Shown here in pieces: positions 9,197 to 18,409 of a stretch of 64,000 nucleotides of DNA. The stretch lies in assembly GCF_030540875.1 (NCBI RefSeq), contig NZ_JAUOEM010000011.1, positions 33,056-97,055 on the forward strand. Reading direction: 5' to 3'. How positions within the stretch are numbered: position 1 is the first letter of the stretch; each line of letters opens with the position of its first letter. The notes beneath the pieces were generated by a model that ran no database searches, was not told the origin of the DNA, and worked only from the letters and a program-made list of their open reading frames with translations. The position numbers and the translations under genes are program-made. The stretch comes from Flavivirga amylovorans (GTDB lineage Bacteria > Bacteroidota > Bacteroidia > Flavobacteriales > Flavobacteriaceae).

Positions 9197-10780
9197 ATGA
9201 AAAAATTAACATTGATTATGCTTATTGTATTTGCTATGCAACAAATTACAGCACAGAAAATATATGAAGCTACTTGGGAATCATTGGACAGCAGAAAAGA
9301 CCCAGAATGGTTTAGCGATGCCAAGTTTGGCATATTTATTCACTGGGGGCTTTATTCAGTACCTGGCTACACGGCAAAAGGTAATTATGCAGAATGGTAT
9401 GGAAATCATTTAAAGAAAGTGTTAAATGAAAAGTCAAGTAAACATGACTCAATTCGACACTTAGCTGCAAAGTCCTATCAGGACAAGGTATATGGGGCGG
9501 ATTTTAAGTATTCCGATTTCAGGGATTTATTTACCACCCATGAATTTGATGCAAAACAGTGGGCTGGAGTTTTTAAGAAGTCGGGAGCCAAATATGTGGT
9601 ACTTACCTCTAAACATCATGATGGGTATTGTTTGTGGCCAAGTAAGGAAGCAAGCAAAAGTTTCGGACTTCCTTGGAACTCCGTAGAAAGTGGTCCCAAA
9701 AGAGATTTGGTAGGTGAACTAACCAATGCGGTGCGTGCAGAAGGAATTAAAATGGGCTTATACTATAGTATCTGGGATTGGTACAACCCGTATTGGTCTG
9801 CAGAACAGCAAGAAGCACTGAAATCTGGTACTTTGGCCGTTGATTTGAATAACATCGAAGCACACTCAAAGTCTAGTAATAAAGAAGTTAAAGAGTCAAT
9901 GGATGGGTTGTCAAAATACATTCATGAAGTAATGTACCCTCAATTCAAAGAGATTGTAAATAATTATCAGCCTTCATTAATTTTTTCCGATGGTGATTGG
10001 TGGATGAATGATGATCTTTGGGAAACAAGACCACTGTTAGCTTGGTTATTCAATAATGCCCCAAATAAAGATGAAGTTGTAATTAATGATCGTTGGGGGC
10101 AAGTTAGAGGAGAGCATGGAGGATACTACACAACGGAGTATGGTTCTGGTTTTGACAATATAGATAAGCCCTGGGAGGAAAATCGTGGTATTGGGCATTC
10201 GTTTGGTTATAACCGCATTGAAAATCTCGAAGATTACAAAACCTCTCAAGAGCTGGTCTATGTATTGATTGATATTGTTAGTCGAGGCGGAAATCTCTTG
10301 CTAAATATAGGCCCAAGAGCCGATGGTTTAATTCCAGTTATTATGCAGCAACGTTTAATCGATATTGGAGATTGGCTTGATGTAAATGGAGAAGCCATAT
10401 ATGGCACTAAAACTTTTGGGAGAACTTGTCAGTGGAGTGCAGGTAAAAAGCCAAGTGAAGTTAGGGGGGGCTTTAAGGCAGAATATGATGTCATGGCTTT
10501 AACTGTAGAGCCTAAAGAAGGTATGGCTAGCAAAGAGGTTTTCTTTACCCAAAAGGAAAACGATTTATACTGTATTTGCCCTGTATATCCGAAGGGTAAA
10601 TTGATAATAAAGGATTTGGATACAGAAATAGTTGAAGGTGTTGAAATGTTAGGATACGATAAACCTCTTGAATGGAAAAAACAAGGGGGAAATATTGTTA
10701 TCAATGTTCCTCCTTTGACAATATCAGAAGTCCCTTGCAATTTTGCTTGGACCTTTAAGATTAAGAATATTAGTCAATAA
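9197..10780 (+). CDS. GH29 alpha-L-fucosidase, secreted
   Basis: The product has 527 aa with a signal peptide ending in ITAQ. GH29 hallmarks are present: KFGIFIHWGLYSVPGY near residue 48, YVVLTSKHHDGYCLWPS near residue 132, and IFSDGDWWMNDD near residue 262 with the expected nucleophile Asp. A C-terminal beta-sandwich domain follows (about residues 400-527). The family removes terminal alpha-L-fucose with retention of configuration. It lies 35 bp after the GH3 gene in the same direction. Full length and intact motifs contrast with the decayed GH29 piece upstream. Confidence 0.94.
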   Translation: MKKLTLIMLIVFAMQQITAQKIYEATWESLDSRKDPEWFSDAKFGIFIHWGLYSVPGYTAKGNYAEWYGNHLKKVLNEKSSKHDSIRHLAAKSYQDKVYGADFKYSDFRDLFTTHEFDAKQWAGVFKKSGAKYVVLTSKHHDGYCLWPSKEASKSFGLPWNSVESGPKRDLVGELTNAVRAEGIKMGLYYSIWDWYNPYWSAEQQEALKSGTLAVDLNNIEAHSKSSNKEVKESMDGLSKYIHEVMYPQFKEIVNNYQPSLIFSDGDWWMNDDLWETRPLLAWLFNNAPNKDEVVINDRWGQVRGEHGGYYTTEYGSGFDNIDKPWEENRGIGHSFGYNRIENLEDYKTSQELVYVLIDIVSRGGNLLLNIGPRADGLIPVIMQQRLIDIGDWLDVNGEAIYGTKTFGRTCQWSAGKKPSEVRGGFKAEYDVMALTVEPKEGMASKEVFFTQKENDLYCICPVYPKGKLIIKDLDTEIVEGVEMLGYDKPLEWKKQGGNIVINVPPLTISEVPCNFAWTFKIKNISQ

Positions 10781-10869
10781 TCAAAGAGTATTGATTGTCA
10801 TTAAGGAATAAAGAGGCATGCCTCTGAACCGAACCCAAATGAAAAAAAATGATAGCAAATAGAATTAAA

Positions 10870-13125
10870 ATGAAGCTTAAATCGATAATTGTAGTTTTGA
10901 TGCTTTCCATTCAGGTATTTGGTCAAGTAAATCAAACCCTTCATTCCGAACTTGGAAAATCCTTTTATGTATCCTTGAATGGAAATGACACTAATCCGGG
11001 TACTAAAGATAAACCAGTTGCTAGTTTTGAAGTAGCTAGGGACTTAATCCGTCATTATAAAACAACAAATCCTTATCCAGATAAAGGGTTTACAGTTTGG
11101 GTTTCAGGTGGGGAATATGAGTTTTCAGAATCTTTCGCTTTAAATGAAAATGATTCTGGTCAACCAGGGCGTCCAGTGATATGGCGAGCAGTTGAAGGAG
11201 AAAAGGTTACGCTTTCAGGAGGAATACAAATTCCACAAAACCAGTTTAAAAAAGTTACTAACAAAAATATTAAAGCACGTTTCAGAAAGGAGGTTGCATC
11301 AAAAATTTATCAGGTAAATCTAAAAGAATTGGGTATCACTGATTATGGAAGGCATCAACAATATGGGCATGCACTTTCTGTTTGTCCTGCTCCTTTAGAA
11401 CTTTTTTATAATGAGGAAGCAATGACTTTGGCGCGTTATCCCAACACAGGTTATATTCAAATAGGAAATGTAATTGATGGTGGTTCAACACCACGTTCAG
11501 GAGACTACTCAGAACGAGGTGCTGTTTTTGAATATTCAGATGAACGGCATGAAGTTTGGGCAGGACAAAAAGATATTTGGTTTCAGGGAACTTTTAAAAA
11601 TGGATATGCTGATGATAAGATATTGGTAGAATCTATTAATGCTGAGAATAAACGAGTAAAACTAGCTTATCCGCATATGTACGGTGTAGGAAACAAAAAG
11701 CCTTACAATCATTATGTAGCCTTAAATATTCTAGATGAAATTGATATGCCTGGAGAATGGTATGTAGATAGAGAAGCAGGAATATTATATTTCTATCCTC
11801 CTTCCAATCTTAAGAATTCTAAAGTTGTAGTTTCTATGTTGGAAGATCCTGTAGTAAGTATAGAAGGTTCAAGTCATATTGTGTTCAGAGGATTTACTGT
11901 AGAAGTGGGACGAGGAATGGGAATATATCTTGAGCGTGGACAAAACAACCTAATTGCCGGTTGCACCGTTAGAAATATTGGTACAAGTGGAATTTTTATG
12001 GGGCAAGGAGCAAAACAAACGGTTCCATATATTACACACGAGCATTATGAAGGTGTTCCAGTTTCTCGTAGAATCGGAAATTTACAAGGACATATTTATT
12101 CCAATACAACATGGGATAGAAAAGCAGGTAAAAATCATAAAATATTGAGTTGTGATGTATATAATACAGGTAGTGGTGGTATTTATTTAAGTGGAGGAAA
12201 TAAGCGAGATTTGATTCCTGGTAATAATGTGGTAGAAAACTGTAAGGTACATGACTATAACCGCCGTAATAAATTTCTTTGGTCAGGAATTAATATTGAT
12301 GGTGTAGGAAACCGTATTGCACATTGCGAAATATATAATTCAAACTTTCAGGCTATTTATGCACATGGCAATGAGCATATCTTTGAGTATAATCACATCC
12401 ATCATGTAACGCTTCATGCAGATGATGTATCTGCTTGGTATATAGGTCGTGATCCAAGCGATAGGGGACATATTTTACGTTATAATTATTTTCATCATTG
12501 TGGAAATGCCGATATGGGCAACAATGGGATTTACTGTGATGACTCTTCATCTGGTATTACCGTGATTGGTAATGTGTTTTATAAAATGAACACTGTAGGA
12601 GGTATTTTGTACACTAATACAGGTTGGGATTTAACAATGAAAAATAACATTATTATAGAACCACATTCCTATTCTGTCGTATTGAGTCAACATTATTATA
12701 CATGGTATAAAGGAAGAGCTCCTATAGCATTTGGCAAAGGAAAGGTTTTTGAAAAACGACTGTTTAAAGATATAAATATACAGGAACCGCCCTATAGTGA
12801 TCGATACCCTCAGCTTAGCAACTTCATGAATGAGATTATTCCAGGAGAAAAATGGGAAGGTATGAATGCAAGGCGCAATGTTTTCTCTACTAACATCATT
12901 TTTGGAGGAAGTAAAAATCCAATTAAAATTTCAAAAGGTGAATCTGGTATTTTTGAGAACATTAATAACTATCAAACAACTAAAGATCCTGGTTTTGTTA
13001 ATATGGCAGAAGAGAATTTTATGCTAAAAGAAGATGCTGAAGTTTATAAAAAATTAAAAGGCTTTAAACCAGTGCCCTTTGATAAAATGGGGCTCTATCG
13101 TGATGAGTTTAGAAAAGATAATTAG
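10870..13125 (+). CDS. Right-handed parallel beta-helix protein, GH141-like
   Basis: The product has 751 aa from ATG 10870, which gives a standard signal peptide ending in FGQ; an in-frame ATG at 10849 would add seven residues before it. The N-terminal part (FYVSLNGNDTNPGTKDKP, then WVSGGEYEFSESF and VTLSGG) is the usual entry of large beta-helix carbohydrate-active proteins, followed by short repeats with N-I-x-G and H-x-I-Y/H patterns across residues 300-600 that build the coils (for example the segment around HIFEYNHIHHV). This layout resembles GH141, a family with known fucosidase and xylanase members, but I cannot prove the family from sequence reading alone. It is the last intact gene of the locus. 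Confidence 0.75.
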   Translation: MKLKSIIVVLMLSIQVFGQVNQTLHSELGKSFYVSLNGNDTNPGTKDKPVASFEVARDLIRHYKTTNPYPDKGFTVWVSGGEYEFSESFALNENDSGQPGRPVIWRAVEGEKVTLSGGIQIPQNQFKKVTNKNIKARFRKEVASKIYQVNLKELGITDYGRHQQYGHALSVCPAPLELFYNEEAMTLARYPNTGYIQIGNVIDGGSTPRSGDYSERGAVFEYSDERHEVWAGQKDIWFQGTFKNGYADDKILVESINAENKRVKLAYPHMYGVGNKKPYNHYVALNILDEIDMPGEWYVDREAGILYFYPPSNLKNSKVVVSMLEDPVVSIEGSSHIVFRGFTVEVGRGMGIYLERGQNNLIAGCTVRNIGTSGIFMGQGAKQTVPYITHEHYEGVPVSRRIGNLQGHIYSNTTWDRKAGKNHKILSCDVYNTGSGGIYLSGGNKRDLIPGNNVVENCKVHDYNRRNKFLWSGINIDGVGNRIAHCEIYNSNFQAIYAHGNEHIFEYNHIHHVTLHADDVSAWYIGRDPSDRGHILRYNYFHHCGNADMGNNGIYCDDSSSGITVIGNVFYKMNTVGGILYTNTGWDLTMKNNIIIEPHSYSVVLSQHYYTWYKGRAPIAFGKGKVFEKRLFKDINIQEPPYSDRYPQLSNFMNEIIPGEKWEGMNARRNVFSTNIIFGGSKNPIKISKGESGIFENINNYQTTKDPGFVNMAEENFMLKEDAEVYKKLKGFKPVPFDKMGLYRDEFRKDN

Positions 13126-13223
13126 TAAGATGACTTTTCAAGGAAAAAGCGTATCAATTGGCAACACTTTATGATTGATTACGGGCATTTAAAAAATTAT
13201 AAATTAATTATTATACTTAAATC

Positions 13224-13435
13224 ATGAAGTTCTATTTTTTGCCGATATGTAATTTATTACTGCCATTTGTTTTTTTATTTGCACAAGAGAAAGTAACTTT
13301 TATCACTAATAGATAGGATAAGCATCCAAAAAAAATCCTTTTCAAAAGCTGGGTTTTGGGAAGTGTTAGATAGTGGTCGTTCAGTTTATAATTTTAATGT
13401 AGGTTGGAGATTTTTAAAAGGAAATGGGATCATGC
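13224..13435 (+). pseudogene. Remnant of a GH2 (beta-galactosidase-like) gene start
   Basis: ATG 13224 opens a 30-codon signal-peptide-like segment (MKFYFLPICNLLLPFVFLFAQ) that soon meets a TAG. In another frame, about 13348-13430, the text reads AGFWEVLDSGRSVYNFNVGW followed by RFLKGN. The SGR-V-NFN-GWRF-KG pattern is typical of the start of secreted GH2 enzymes. A frameshift, stop codons and loss of about 800 downstream codons leave only the beginning. It is a second dead glycosidase in the locus. Confidence 0.65.
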
Positions 13436-13996
13436 ACAAAAGTTGTGTGTGATCCGTATTCTGTGTTTTACTTTCTCTTAATAAGCCTTATATTATTTAT
13501 AAATACCTCCAAGGGTTCTTTATTAAACAGATTGCTTCGTCCTATTGTCCTCGCAAAAACGGTGTCTTGCTGTTTACGATTAAAAGCACTCTGGTATTAT
13601 CCTTCTTCTTGCGTTCTACAAGGCTTTAAGATAATCGTTAAGAACAGACCAAAGAGGCTAGCCCAGACCCTTGGTAAGAATAAAGAACAAAATTTTGAAA
13701 ACCAGGAGCATAGCATTGGGTAGAGCGATGGAGCGACGCAAAATTTTGGGCTTGGTTCTTCTTGAGCGACAGCAAAAGAAGAAATTCCTACGAAGGGGCG
13801 TCCTTTCTTTTGTTACTTTTCTTTGGACGAGCAAAGAAAAGTAAATCATTAAACAGTATAATTAATTTAAAATGCGAAATTTTGAATTAATCATAAACAC
13901 AACAATTAATCTTGATCCGAATTCTTCCTCTTTAGATTAACTAGAATTTTTGCTTAAACACAACTATTAGGCATGATCCACTATTAGGCATGATCC
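13436..13996. other. Gene-free region with a probable dispersed extragenic repeat
   Basis: No convincing gene. ORFs here have no recognisable family. The part at about 13725-13850 (GAGCGA, then GGTTCTTCTTGAGCGACAGC, and the closing CTTTGGACGAGCAAAG) resembles a dispersed repeat that I remember from intergenic regions of flavobacterial genomes; it contains the near-palindrome TTACTTTTCTTTG / CAAAGAAAAGTAA. The rest (13850-13996) is AT-rich and contains two short copies of ACTATTAGGCATGATCC (13964 and 13980). Confidence 0.45.
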
Positions 13997-14113
13997 GTAA
14001 CATTTGATATCAATTGAAAGTAAGGAAAACGAAAAAGCCTGAAAACATTAATTTTTCAGGCTTTTTTTGAATAATCTATAAATTATTCCAGTGACCGGGC
14101 TGGGGCTCGAACC
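13997..14113 (-). repeat. Left direct repeat with truncated tRNA-Lys 3' end (putative attL)
   Basis: This 117-bp stretch matches 47108-47221 in the same orientation with few differences. It contains the tRNA downstream terminator (14032-14066, arms AAAAAGCCTGAAA and TTTTTCAGGCTTTTT) and, at 14092-14113, the final 22 nt of the tRNA-Lys gene on the minus strand: discriminator, 3' acceptor strand and T arm. The rest of the tRNA is missing: the sequence jumps from the T arm to AT-rich DNA. tRNA 3' ends are classical attachment cores for tyrosine recombinases, so I read it as the left boundary of an island whose right boundary is the intact tRNA. Confidence 0.75.
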
Positions 14114-14472
14114 TGTATTTCAATTATTTGATATTCAAAAGTTTAAACTATGCTTAGTGTTTAGGCGCACCGAATAACGCACCAAAAAGATTTCTAATAA
14201 ATAATGAACTTAAATGAATGTATTTGCATTCAAAATTCAAATATAGTTAATGTTGATTGTAACTCCATTAAAATATGTAAAATATGGTAAAATAATATTA
14301 AGAGATATATTCATACAATATATTCGAAAAATAAACTCGTAAAAACTCCCATCAAAAGACTTCGGCATAAAGCCGTTCCTACGTCTCTTTTTATTCCGAT
14401 TCCTTTTGAGCTGAGATTTTAGCTTCCGTTTTGTTGATGCTCAAATATTGTTTAATCTAAAATTTTTAAATT
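14114..14472. other. Gene-free left edge of the island
   Basis: No gene is visible. It contains GCACCGAATAACGCACC at 14167-14183, which recurs at 47082-47098 next to the other boundary repeat, and a small hairpin (CGGC-ATAAA-GCCG) near 14364. Confidence 0.5.
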
Positions 14473-14880
14473 ATGGAAACAAAAGTGAAACAAAACGAAA
14501 CTGTAAAAAGACAAAATGCCACAGTTAAAAAAGAAGTAAAGGGCAAATTGACAAAAGAAGCTATTGGGAAAACTGTTAATCCAGTCAAGAAGGCAATTAC
14601 AGAAAAACCTGTAATTAATCTAGAAGACAGAATTCAGAAGTTTGAAAAGCTAAGAGGACTAGCAACCCAAAGAGAACGGTTAACACAAACCTTGAGTGAA
14701 CTCACCAAATTCAATTACAATCAAGACGATTCAAGTTCTTTTTACTTGAGAGATTCTCACAATTTGGAATTTAAGACTACTAATACCAATTTAATTAAGT
14801 TAGTAACTTCGCATTTACAATCCACGTTGGAGCAACGTAAATGTGAAATAGAAGAACAAATTGTACAGTTTCAACTCTAG
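14473..14880 (+). CDS. Hypothetical Lys-rich protein
   Basis: The product has 135 aa and no signal peptide or membrane segment. The first 45 residues are Lys- and Thr-rich and probably disordered; residues 50-135 look helical, with an EDRIQKFEKLRGLATQRERL segment and a C-terminal LEQRKCEIEEQI heptad-like stretch that could form a coiled coil. I do not recognise a family. It stands alone between the left island boundary and the mscS-corA pair and ends in its own terminator, so it is transcribed as a single gene. No GTGACC-type promoter is seen upstream. Confidence 0.7.
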   Translation: METKVKQNETVKRQNATVKKEVKGKLTKEAIGKTVNPVKKAITEKPVINLEDRIQKFEKLRGLATQRERLTQTLSELTKFNYNQDDSSSFYLRDSHNLEFKTTNTNLIKLVTSHLQSTLEQRKCEIEEQIVQFQL

Positions 14881-14903
14881 TAATTTTAAATTCTTCAAAT
14901 GTA

Positions 14904-14937
14904 AAAACCTGTTCTATAAAAAAGAGCAGGTTTTCTT
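14904..14937 (+). terminator. Rho-independent terminator
   Basis: The arms AAAACCTGTTCT (14904-14915) and AGAGCAGGTTTT (14923-14934) form 12 bp with one G-U, followed by a T-rich tail. Confidence 0.85.
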
Positions 14938-15137
14938 TTTTAATCATACTCATGGCATACATTACATGTATAAAAATCAAATATTATGCATTTAAATAAA
15001 TTACAACTAAGATGAAATTTTGTGTTTTCAGAAATAATACACTTTTTATTTTCAAACAAAATTATTTTAAACATAATTAATAATCAAAAGAGAATTTGAT
15101 AATAAACTAATTCGTAAATTAGTTTTATTTTATCAAG

Positions 15138-15626
15138 ATGGATTTAAAAACAAAATTAGCATTAATATTATTGTTAATCGTAGTATTAACATTAGTCGTT
15201 TTCTTGACTAAGAAAGCACTTATAAGATTTTCTTTATTAAAATCTATTGAACCTCACAGAAGAAAAATAGTTGGTGGGTTAATTTACTCTTCTTATTATC
15301 TAATTGCTTTATTTGTTATACTAATAATAGTAGGAGTGGATTTTAACCAATTTGGTCTTTTTGCTTCCTCTGTTTTAGCTGTGCTTGGTATTAGTTTCTT
15401 TGCTCAATGGTCTATGCTATCTAATTTAACAGCTAGTGTTATTTTATTTTTTTATCACCCATTGCGTATAGGTAGTAGAATTAAAATTTTAGATAGTGAA
15501 ATAAATTTTTGTGGAACAGTGAAGGATATTACGGGGTTTTATGTACTTATGAAAACTGATGACGAGCGAATTATCACTATACCTAATACAACAATTTTAT
15601 ACAAAGGAATAGAATTAATAAATTAA
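15138..15626 (+). CDS. Small MscS-type mechanosensitive channel
   Basis: The product has 162 aa. It has three hydrophobic segments (about residues 6-25, 46-66 and 72-104); the third carries the small-residue-rich pore-helix pattern of MscS (GLFASSVLAVLGISFFAQ). A beta domain follows with PLRIGSRIKI and the family-like GTVKDITGFYVLMKTDDERI and IPNTTIL. The protein ends there and lacks the long cytoplasmic alpha/beta cage of E. coli MscS, so it is a minimal member. Such channels release solutes upon osmotic downshift. It ends 5 bp before corA, so the two are co-transcribed. Confidence 0.88.
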   Translation: MDLKTKLALILLLIVVLTLVVFLTKKALIRFSLLKSIEPHRRKIVGGLIYSSYYLIALFVILIIVGVDFNQFGLFASSVLAVLGISFFAQWSMLSNLTASVILFFYHPLRIGSRIKILDSEINFCGTVKDITGFYVLMKTDDERIITIPNTTILYKGIELIN

Positions 15627-15631
15627 AGAAA

Positions 15632-16696
15632 ATGAAATCTAGAAAACCTTTAAAACGCAAAGACATTGGTCTAGCTCCTGGTACTGCTGTCTATATGGGC
15701 AAGAAAACAGAAAAGGATTTATATGTTGAAATTTTTGATTACAACCATGAGACTTTAAAAGAAGAAAGAACAGATAATGTAAAAGATATATTTTCTTATG
15801 AAGACAAAAACAATGTTACTTGGATTAATATAAATGGTCTAAATAACGTAGAAGATATAAAAGAACTTGGGAATCATTATGAATTGCACCCACTTTTAAT
15901 CGAAGATATTGTTAACACCCATCAACGTCCAAAACTAGACGAATATGAAGATTATGTTTTTGTTGTTTTAAAGATGCTTCACTTCGACAATCAAAACAAT
16001 TTAAAAATTGAGCACGTAAGTTTTGTTTTAGGTAAAGATTATATGTTATCCTTTCAAGAGTCCGAAGGCGATGTCTTTGAACCTATTAGAGACCGTCTAA
16101 GGACTTCTAAAGGGGTGGTTAGAAAAATGGGCGCAGATTACCTTTTATATGCTTTAATCGATGTTATAGTAGATAATTATTTTGTTTTAATAGATAATTT
16201 GAGTGAAAAAACAGAAATATTAGAAGACAGTTTATTTAATACATCGAAAAATAACCAGACTGCTTTTGAAATTCAAAATTTTAAAAGAGAAATACTCAAA
16301 ATTAGAAGAGCAGTTTACCCCTTGCGAGAAGTGGTTAGTGGATTAAATAAAGTAGATACTACTTTAGTAAAAGAAAAAACACATTTATACTTGGGAGACT
16401 TGCATGACCATATCATTCAAGTTTCAGAAAATATAGATATTTATAGAGAAATCATCTGGGGCTTAATGGATATGCATCTTACTACTTTGAGCAATAAAAT
16501 GAACGAAGTCATGAAGGTATTAACTATTATAGCTACCATATTTATCCCATTAACATTTATAGCTGGAATTTATGGGATGAACTTTGAAAATATTCCAGAG
16601 TTAAAATATAAATATGCCTATTATACCCTCTGGGGAGTTATGATTCTTATCTTTTTAGGGATGCTTTACTATTTTAAAAGGAAAAAGTGGTTGTAG
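15632..16696 (+). CDS. corA: CorA-like magnesium/cobalt transporter
   Basis: The product has 354 aa. It has a large N-terminal cytoplasmic domain, a long helix region (about 170-290) and two C-terminal membrane helices. The ion-selectivity signature is in the loop after the first membrane helix, GIYGMNFEN near residue 314 (the G-M-N motif). The C-terminus is basic (FKRKKWL), as usual. CorA pentamers take up Mg2+ and sometimes Co2+ or Ni2+ along the membrane potential. The gene is translationally close to mscS, suggesting a shared ion and osmotic homeostasis function. Confidence 0.94.
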   Translation: MKSRKPLKRKDIGLAPGTAVYMGKKTEKDLYVEIFDYNHETLKEERTDNVKDIFSYEDKNNVTWININGLNNVEDIKELGNHYELHPLLIEDIVNTHQRPKLDEYEDYVFVVLKMLHFDNQNNLKIEHVSFVLGKDYMLSFQESEGDVFEPIRDRLRTSKGVVRKMGADYLLYALIDVIVDNYFVLIDNLSEKTEILEDSLFNTSKNNQTAFEIQNFKREILKIRRAVYPLREVVSGLNKVDTTLVKEKTHLYLGDLHDHIIQVSENIDIYREIIWGLMDMHLTTLSNKMNEVMKVLTIIATIFIPLTFIAGIYGMNFENIPELKYKYAYYTLWGVMILIFLGMLYYFKRKKWL

Positions 16697-16796
16697 AATA
16701 TTGGTGTTTTGTTAGTGATAGAATACTTTTTACAAAAATAGATCTATGCATACAAGACTTTTCCGGAATAGATTGAATTACTTCTGAGCTAAATTT

Positions 16797-17633
16797 TCAA
16801 TTTACATCCTTATACTTAAATATGAGTATTGGAGATTCAATTTTAGTAATTAAATTTAATGTAGTACTAGGATCGAATATTCTTTGCCAAAAAGTTCTTT
16901 TACGAGTTGTTAAAGCTATACATCCATACTCTGGTGTTAAAATATTAGACTCTCTTTTAATAAAATCTAAAAGCTTTTCATCTTTTCTATGATAGCTAAT
17001 CAGATTATGCTCAATCTCAGATTTTAAAAATTTAATCCATTTCTCATTTGAAATAGAATCTGGTTCTTTCGAAAAATGAATTAAATTAATTGGCGTTACG
17101 GGAAAACTCTTAGTCAGCCAATTTAAATTCTCATAATCCTTTTTCATGAAGATTGAAAAATAGGCCATATTTTCAAATCTGCAATAGCTTTGATTTTCAG
17201 GAATAATCAAAGTAGGTGATTCAGAAACATTTAGTAGAACTTGTTTAAAAGCGTCATTATCTCCTACATTATTTTTAAACAAAGCTTGGCTGGTTAATAG
17301 TAAATCTATCTTTTCTGTATTTATAAATGTCTCCAATGCATGCTCTATATTTCCTTTTACCAGTTTGCAAGATACCCATTCAGAATCAATAAGGTTTTTA
17401 GTATGCTCATTTACAAAAGCCTCTAGCTCCTTTTTTTTCACAGAGTCATCTTGATTAAAAATGAAACCCGATTTATTATAGTAATAAGGTGATGAAATAA
17501 ATATGGATTCATTACTTGGTGTTATCTGTAAAATATGTAATTTCAAATTTAAGTCTTTGCAGAATTTACCAGCGTATCGTAACAGATCTACAGACTTACC
17601 GTCTATATTTCCAATAAGCATAATGTGTTTCAT
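16797..17633 (-). CDS. Universal stress protein family protein (Usp 1)
   Basis: The product has 278 aa, about twice a single Usp domain. The start KHIMLIGNIDGKSVDLLRYA resembles the first strand and helix of the UspA fold, and NTEKIDLLLTSQALF with SPTLIIPENQ resembles the end of the first domain. The canonical G-x2-G-x9-GS nucleotide-binding motif is not obvious, so it may not bind ATP. The second half is divergent. It lies 10 bp downstream of the TerB-like gene on the same strand, so both probably come from the GTGACC-type promoter at 18103-18132. Confidence 0.75.
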   Translation of the reverse strand: MKHIMLIGNIDGKSVDLLRYAGKFCKDLNLKLHILQITPSNESIFISSPYYYNKSGFIFNQDDSVKKKELEAFVNEHTKNLIDSEWVSCKLVKGNIEHALETFINTEKIDLLLTSQALFKNNVGDNDAFKQVLLNVSESPTLIIPENQSYCRFENMAYFSIFMKKDYENLNWLTKSFPVTPINLIHFSKEPDSISNEKWIKFLKSEIEHNLISYHRKDEKLLDFIKRESNILTPEYGCIALTTRKRTFWQRIFDPSTTLNLITKIESPILIFKYKDVN

Positions 17634-17643
17634 AATAACCTTT

Positions 17644-18075
17644 TTAATTGGGTTTTTTATTTACAAGGTACTGATAATCTTCAAAGCTAACATCTCCTCT
17701 AAATATTTTTATAGAATTTTCTACAATACTTTTGGCTATATCACTTGTATACCCTAATTCCATAGCATAACGTCTTACCAGTTTAATTTCCTCATCATCT
17801 ATGTCATGGTCTGCAAAAACCATTTTAAATAGATCGAATAGATATTCTAATCGTTCACTTTTAGAGTTTGGAGGAGTTATGGAGTATCCCTTTGGGTTGG
17901 CGATTAAATTTTTAAGCTGTTCTTCACTAATATCCAGCTTACTTGCAAATTTAGACAGTAGGTTAAATTCTTTTTCATTTATTCGTCCATCTACTGTAGC
18001 AATATTAGCTATAGCTGCAAAATAGGCTATATTATTTTTTTGAGTTTCTGATTCGTATAATTTTGAAATTGACAT
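17644..18075 (-). CDS. TerB-like helical protein (TerB 1)
   Basis: The product has 143 aa, soluble and all-helical. The motifs AAIANIATVDGRINEKEFNLL near residue 20 and FKMVFADHDIDDEEIKLVRR near residue 85 are the two acidic D-G/D-x-I-x-x-x-E helix-loop repeats of the TerB fold, which is often linked with metal binding and with stress responses at the membrane. It is the first gene of a two-gene unit with Usp 1. Its start lies 27 nt from the end of a GTGACC-N16-GTCATAAT site. A second TerB-like gene lies near the other end of the island. Confidence 0.8.
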   Translation of the reverse strand: MSISKLYESETQKNNIAYFAAIANIATVDGRINEKEFNLLSKFASKLDISEEQLKNLIANPKGYSITPPNSKSERLEYLFDLFKMVFADHDIDDEEIKLVRRYAMELGYTSDIAKSIVENSIKIFRGDVSFEDYQYLVNKKPN

Positions 18076-18102
18076 AATCTTAATAGTTTATAATATTTTT
18101 AT

Positions 18103-18132
18103 ATTATGACTGTTTTTTAAGGTTTAGGTCAC
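18103..18132 (-). promoter_or_regulatory. ECF-type promoter site 1 (terB-usp)
   Basis: Read on the minus strand: GTGACC, 16 nt, GTCATAAT. It is almost identical to site 3 (34555-34584), including the spacer form TAAAnnTTAAAAAACA. It lies 27 nt from the TerB start codon, a plausible distance for a promoter with a short leader. Confidence 0.75.
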
Positions 18133-18344
18133 CTTTTTTTCATTTCTTATGTTTAAGGTTTTTAAGTATATTAGTCAAGGCATCATCTTGTACATTAGAA
18201 AAAATAGGATTTCTTTGAGAATTGTTTTAAGACGTTCAAATTTTTCTGTACCAGTAGTCATTATACTTTGGGTAAAATTTTGTTTTTTAAAGTAGAAATA
18301 AATTTGCAGAGAAACGTCGTATTATTACATATACTTTTATCATA

Positions 18345-18368
18345 AAAAAGCTTCCTGTTTAGGAAGCT
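18345..18368 (-). terminator. Hairpin with T-run on the minus strand
   Basis: The arms AGCTTCCT and AGGAAGCT form 8 bp around a 4-nt loop; on the minus strand it is followed by six T residues. It would end a minus-strand transcript coming from the right, which fits the gene remnant at 18410-18530. Confidence 0.6.
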
Positions 18369-18409
18369 CCAAGTGAAAACAACTTTATTATTTAAAGTGC
18401 GATTCAACT

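Noticed and set aside
13424..13723. ORF of 99 codons in the gap after the beta-helix gene
   Set aside because: No recognisable family, overlaps decayed GH2 sequence and a repeat-like stretch, and has no promoter or partner gene.
14092..14113. tRNA gene at the left repeat
   Set aside because: Only the 3' 22 nt are present; D arm, anticodon arm and promoter are missing, so it cannot be a functional tRNA.
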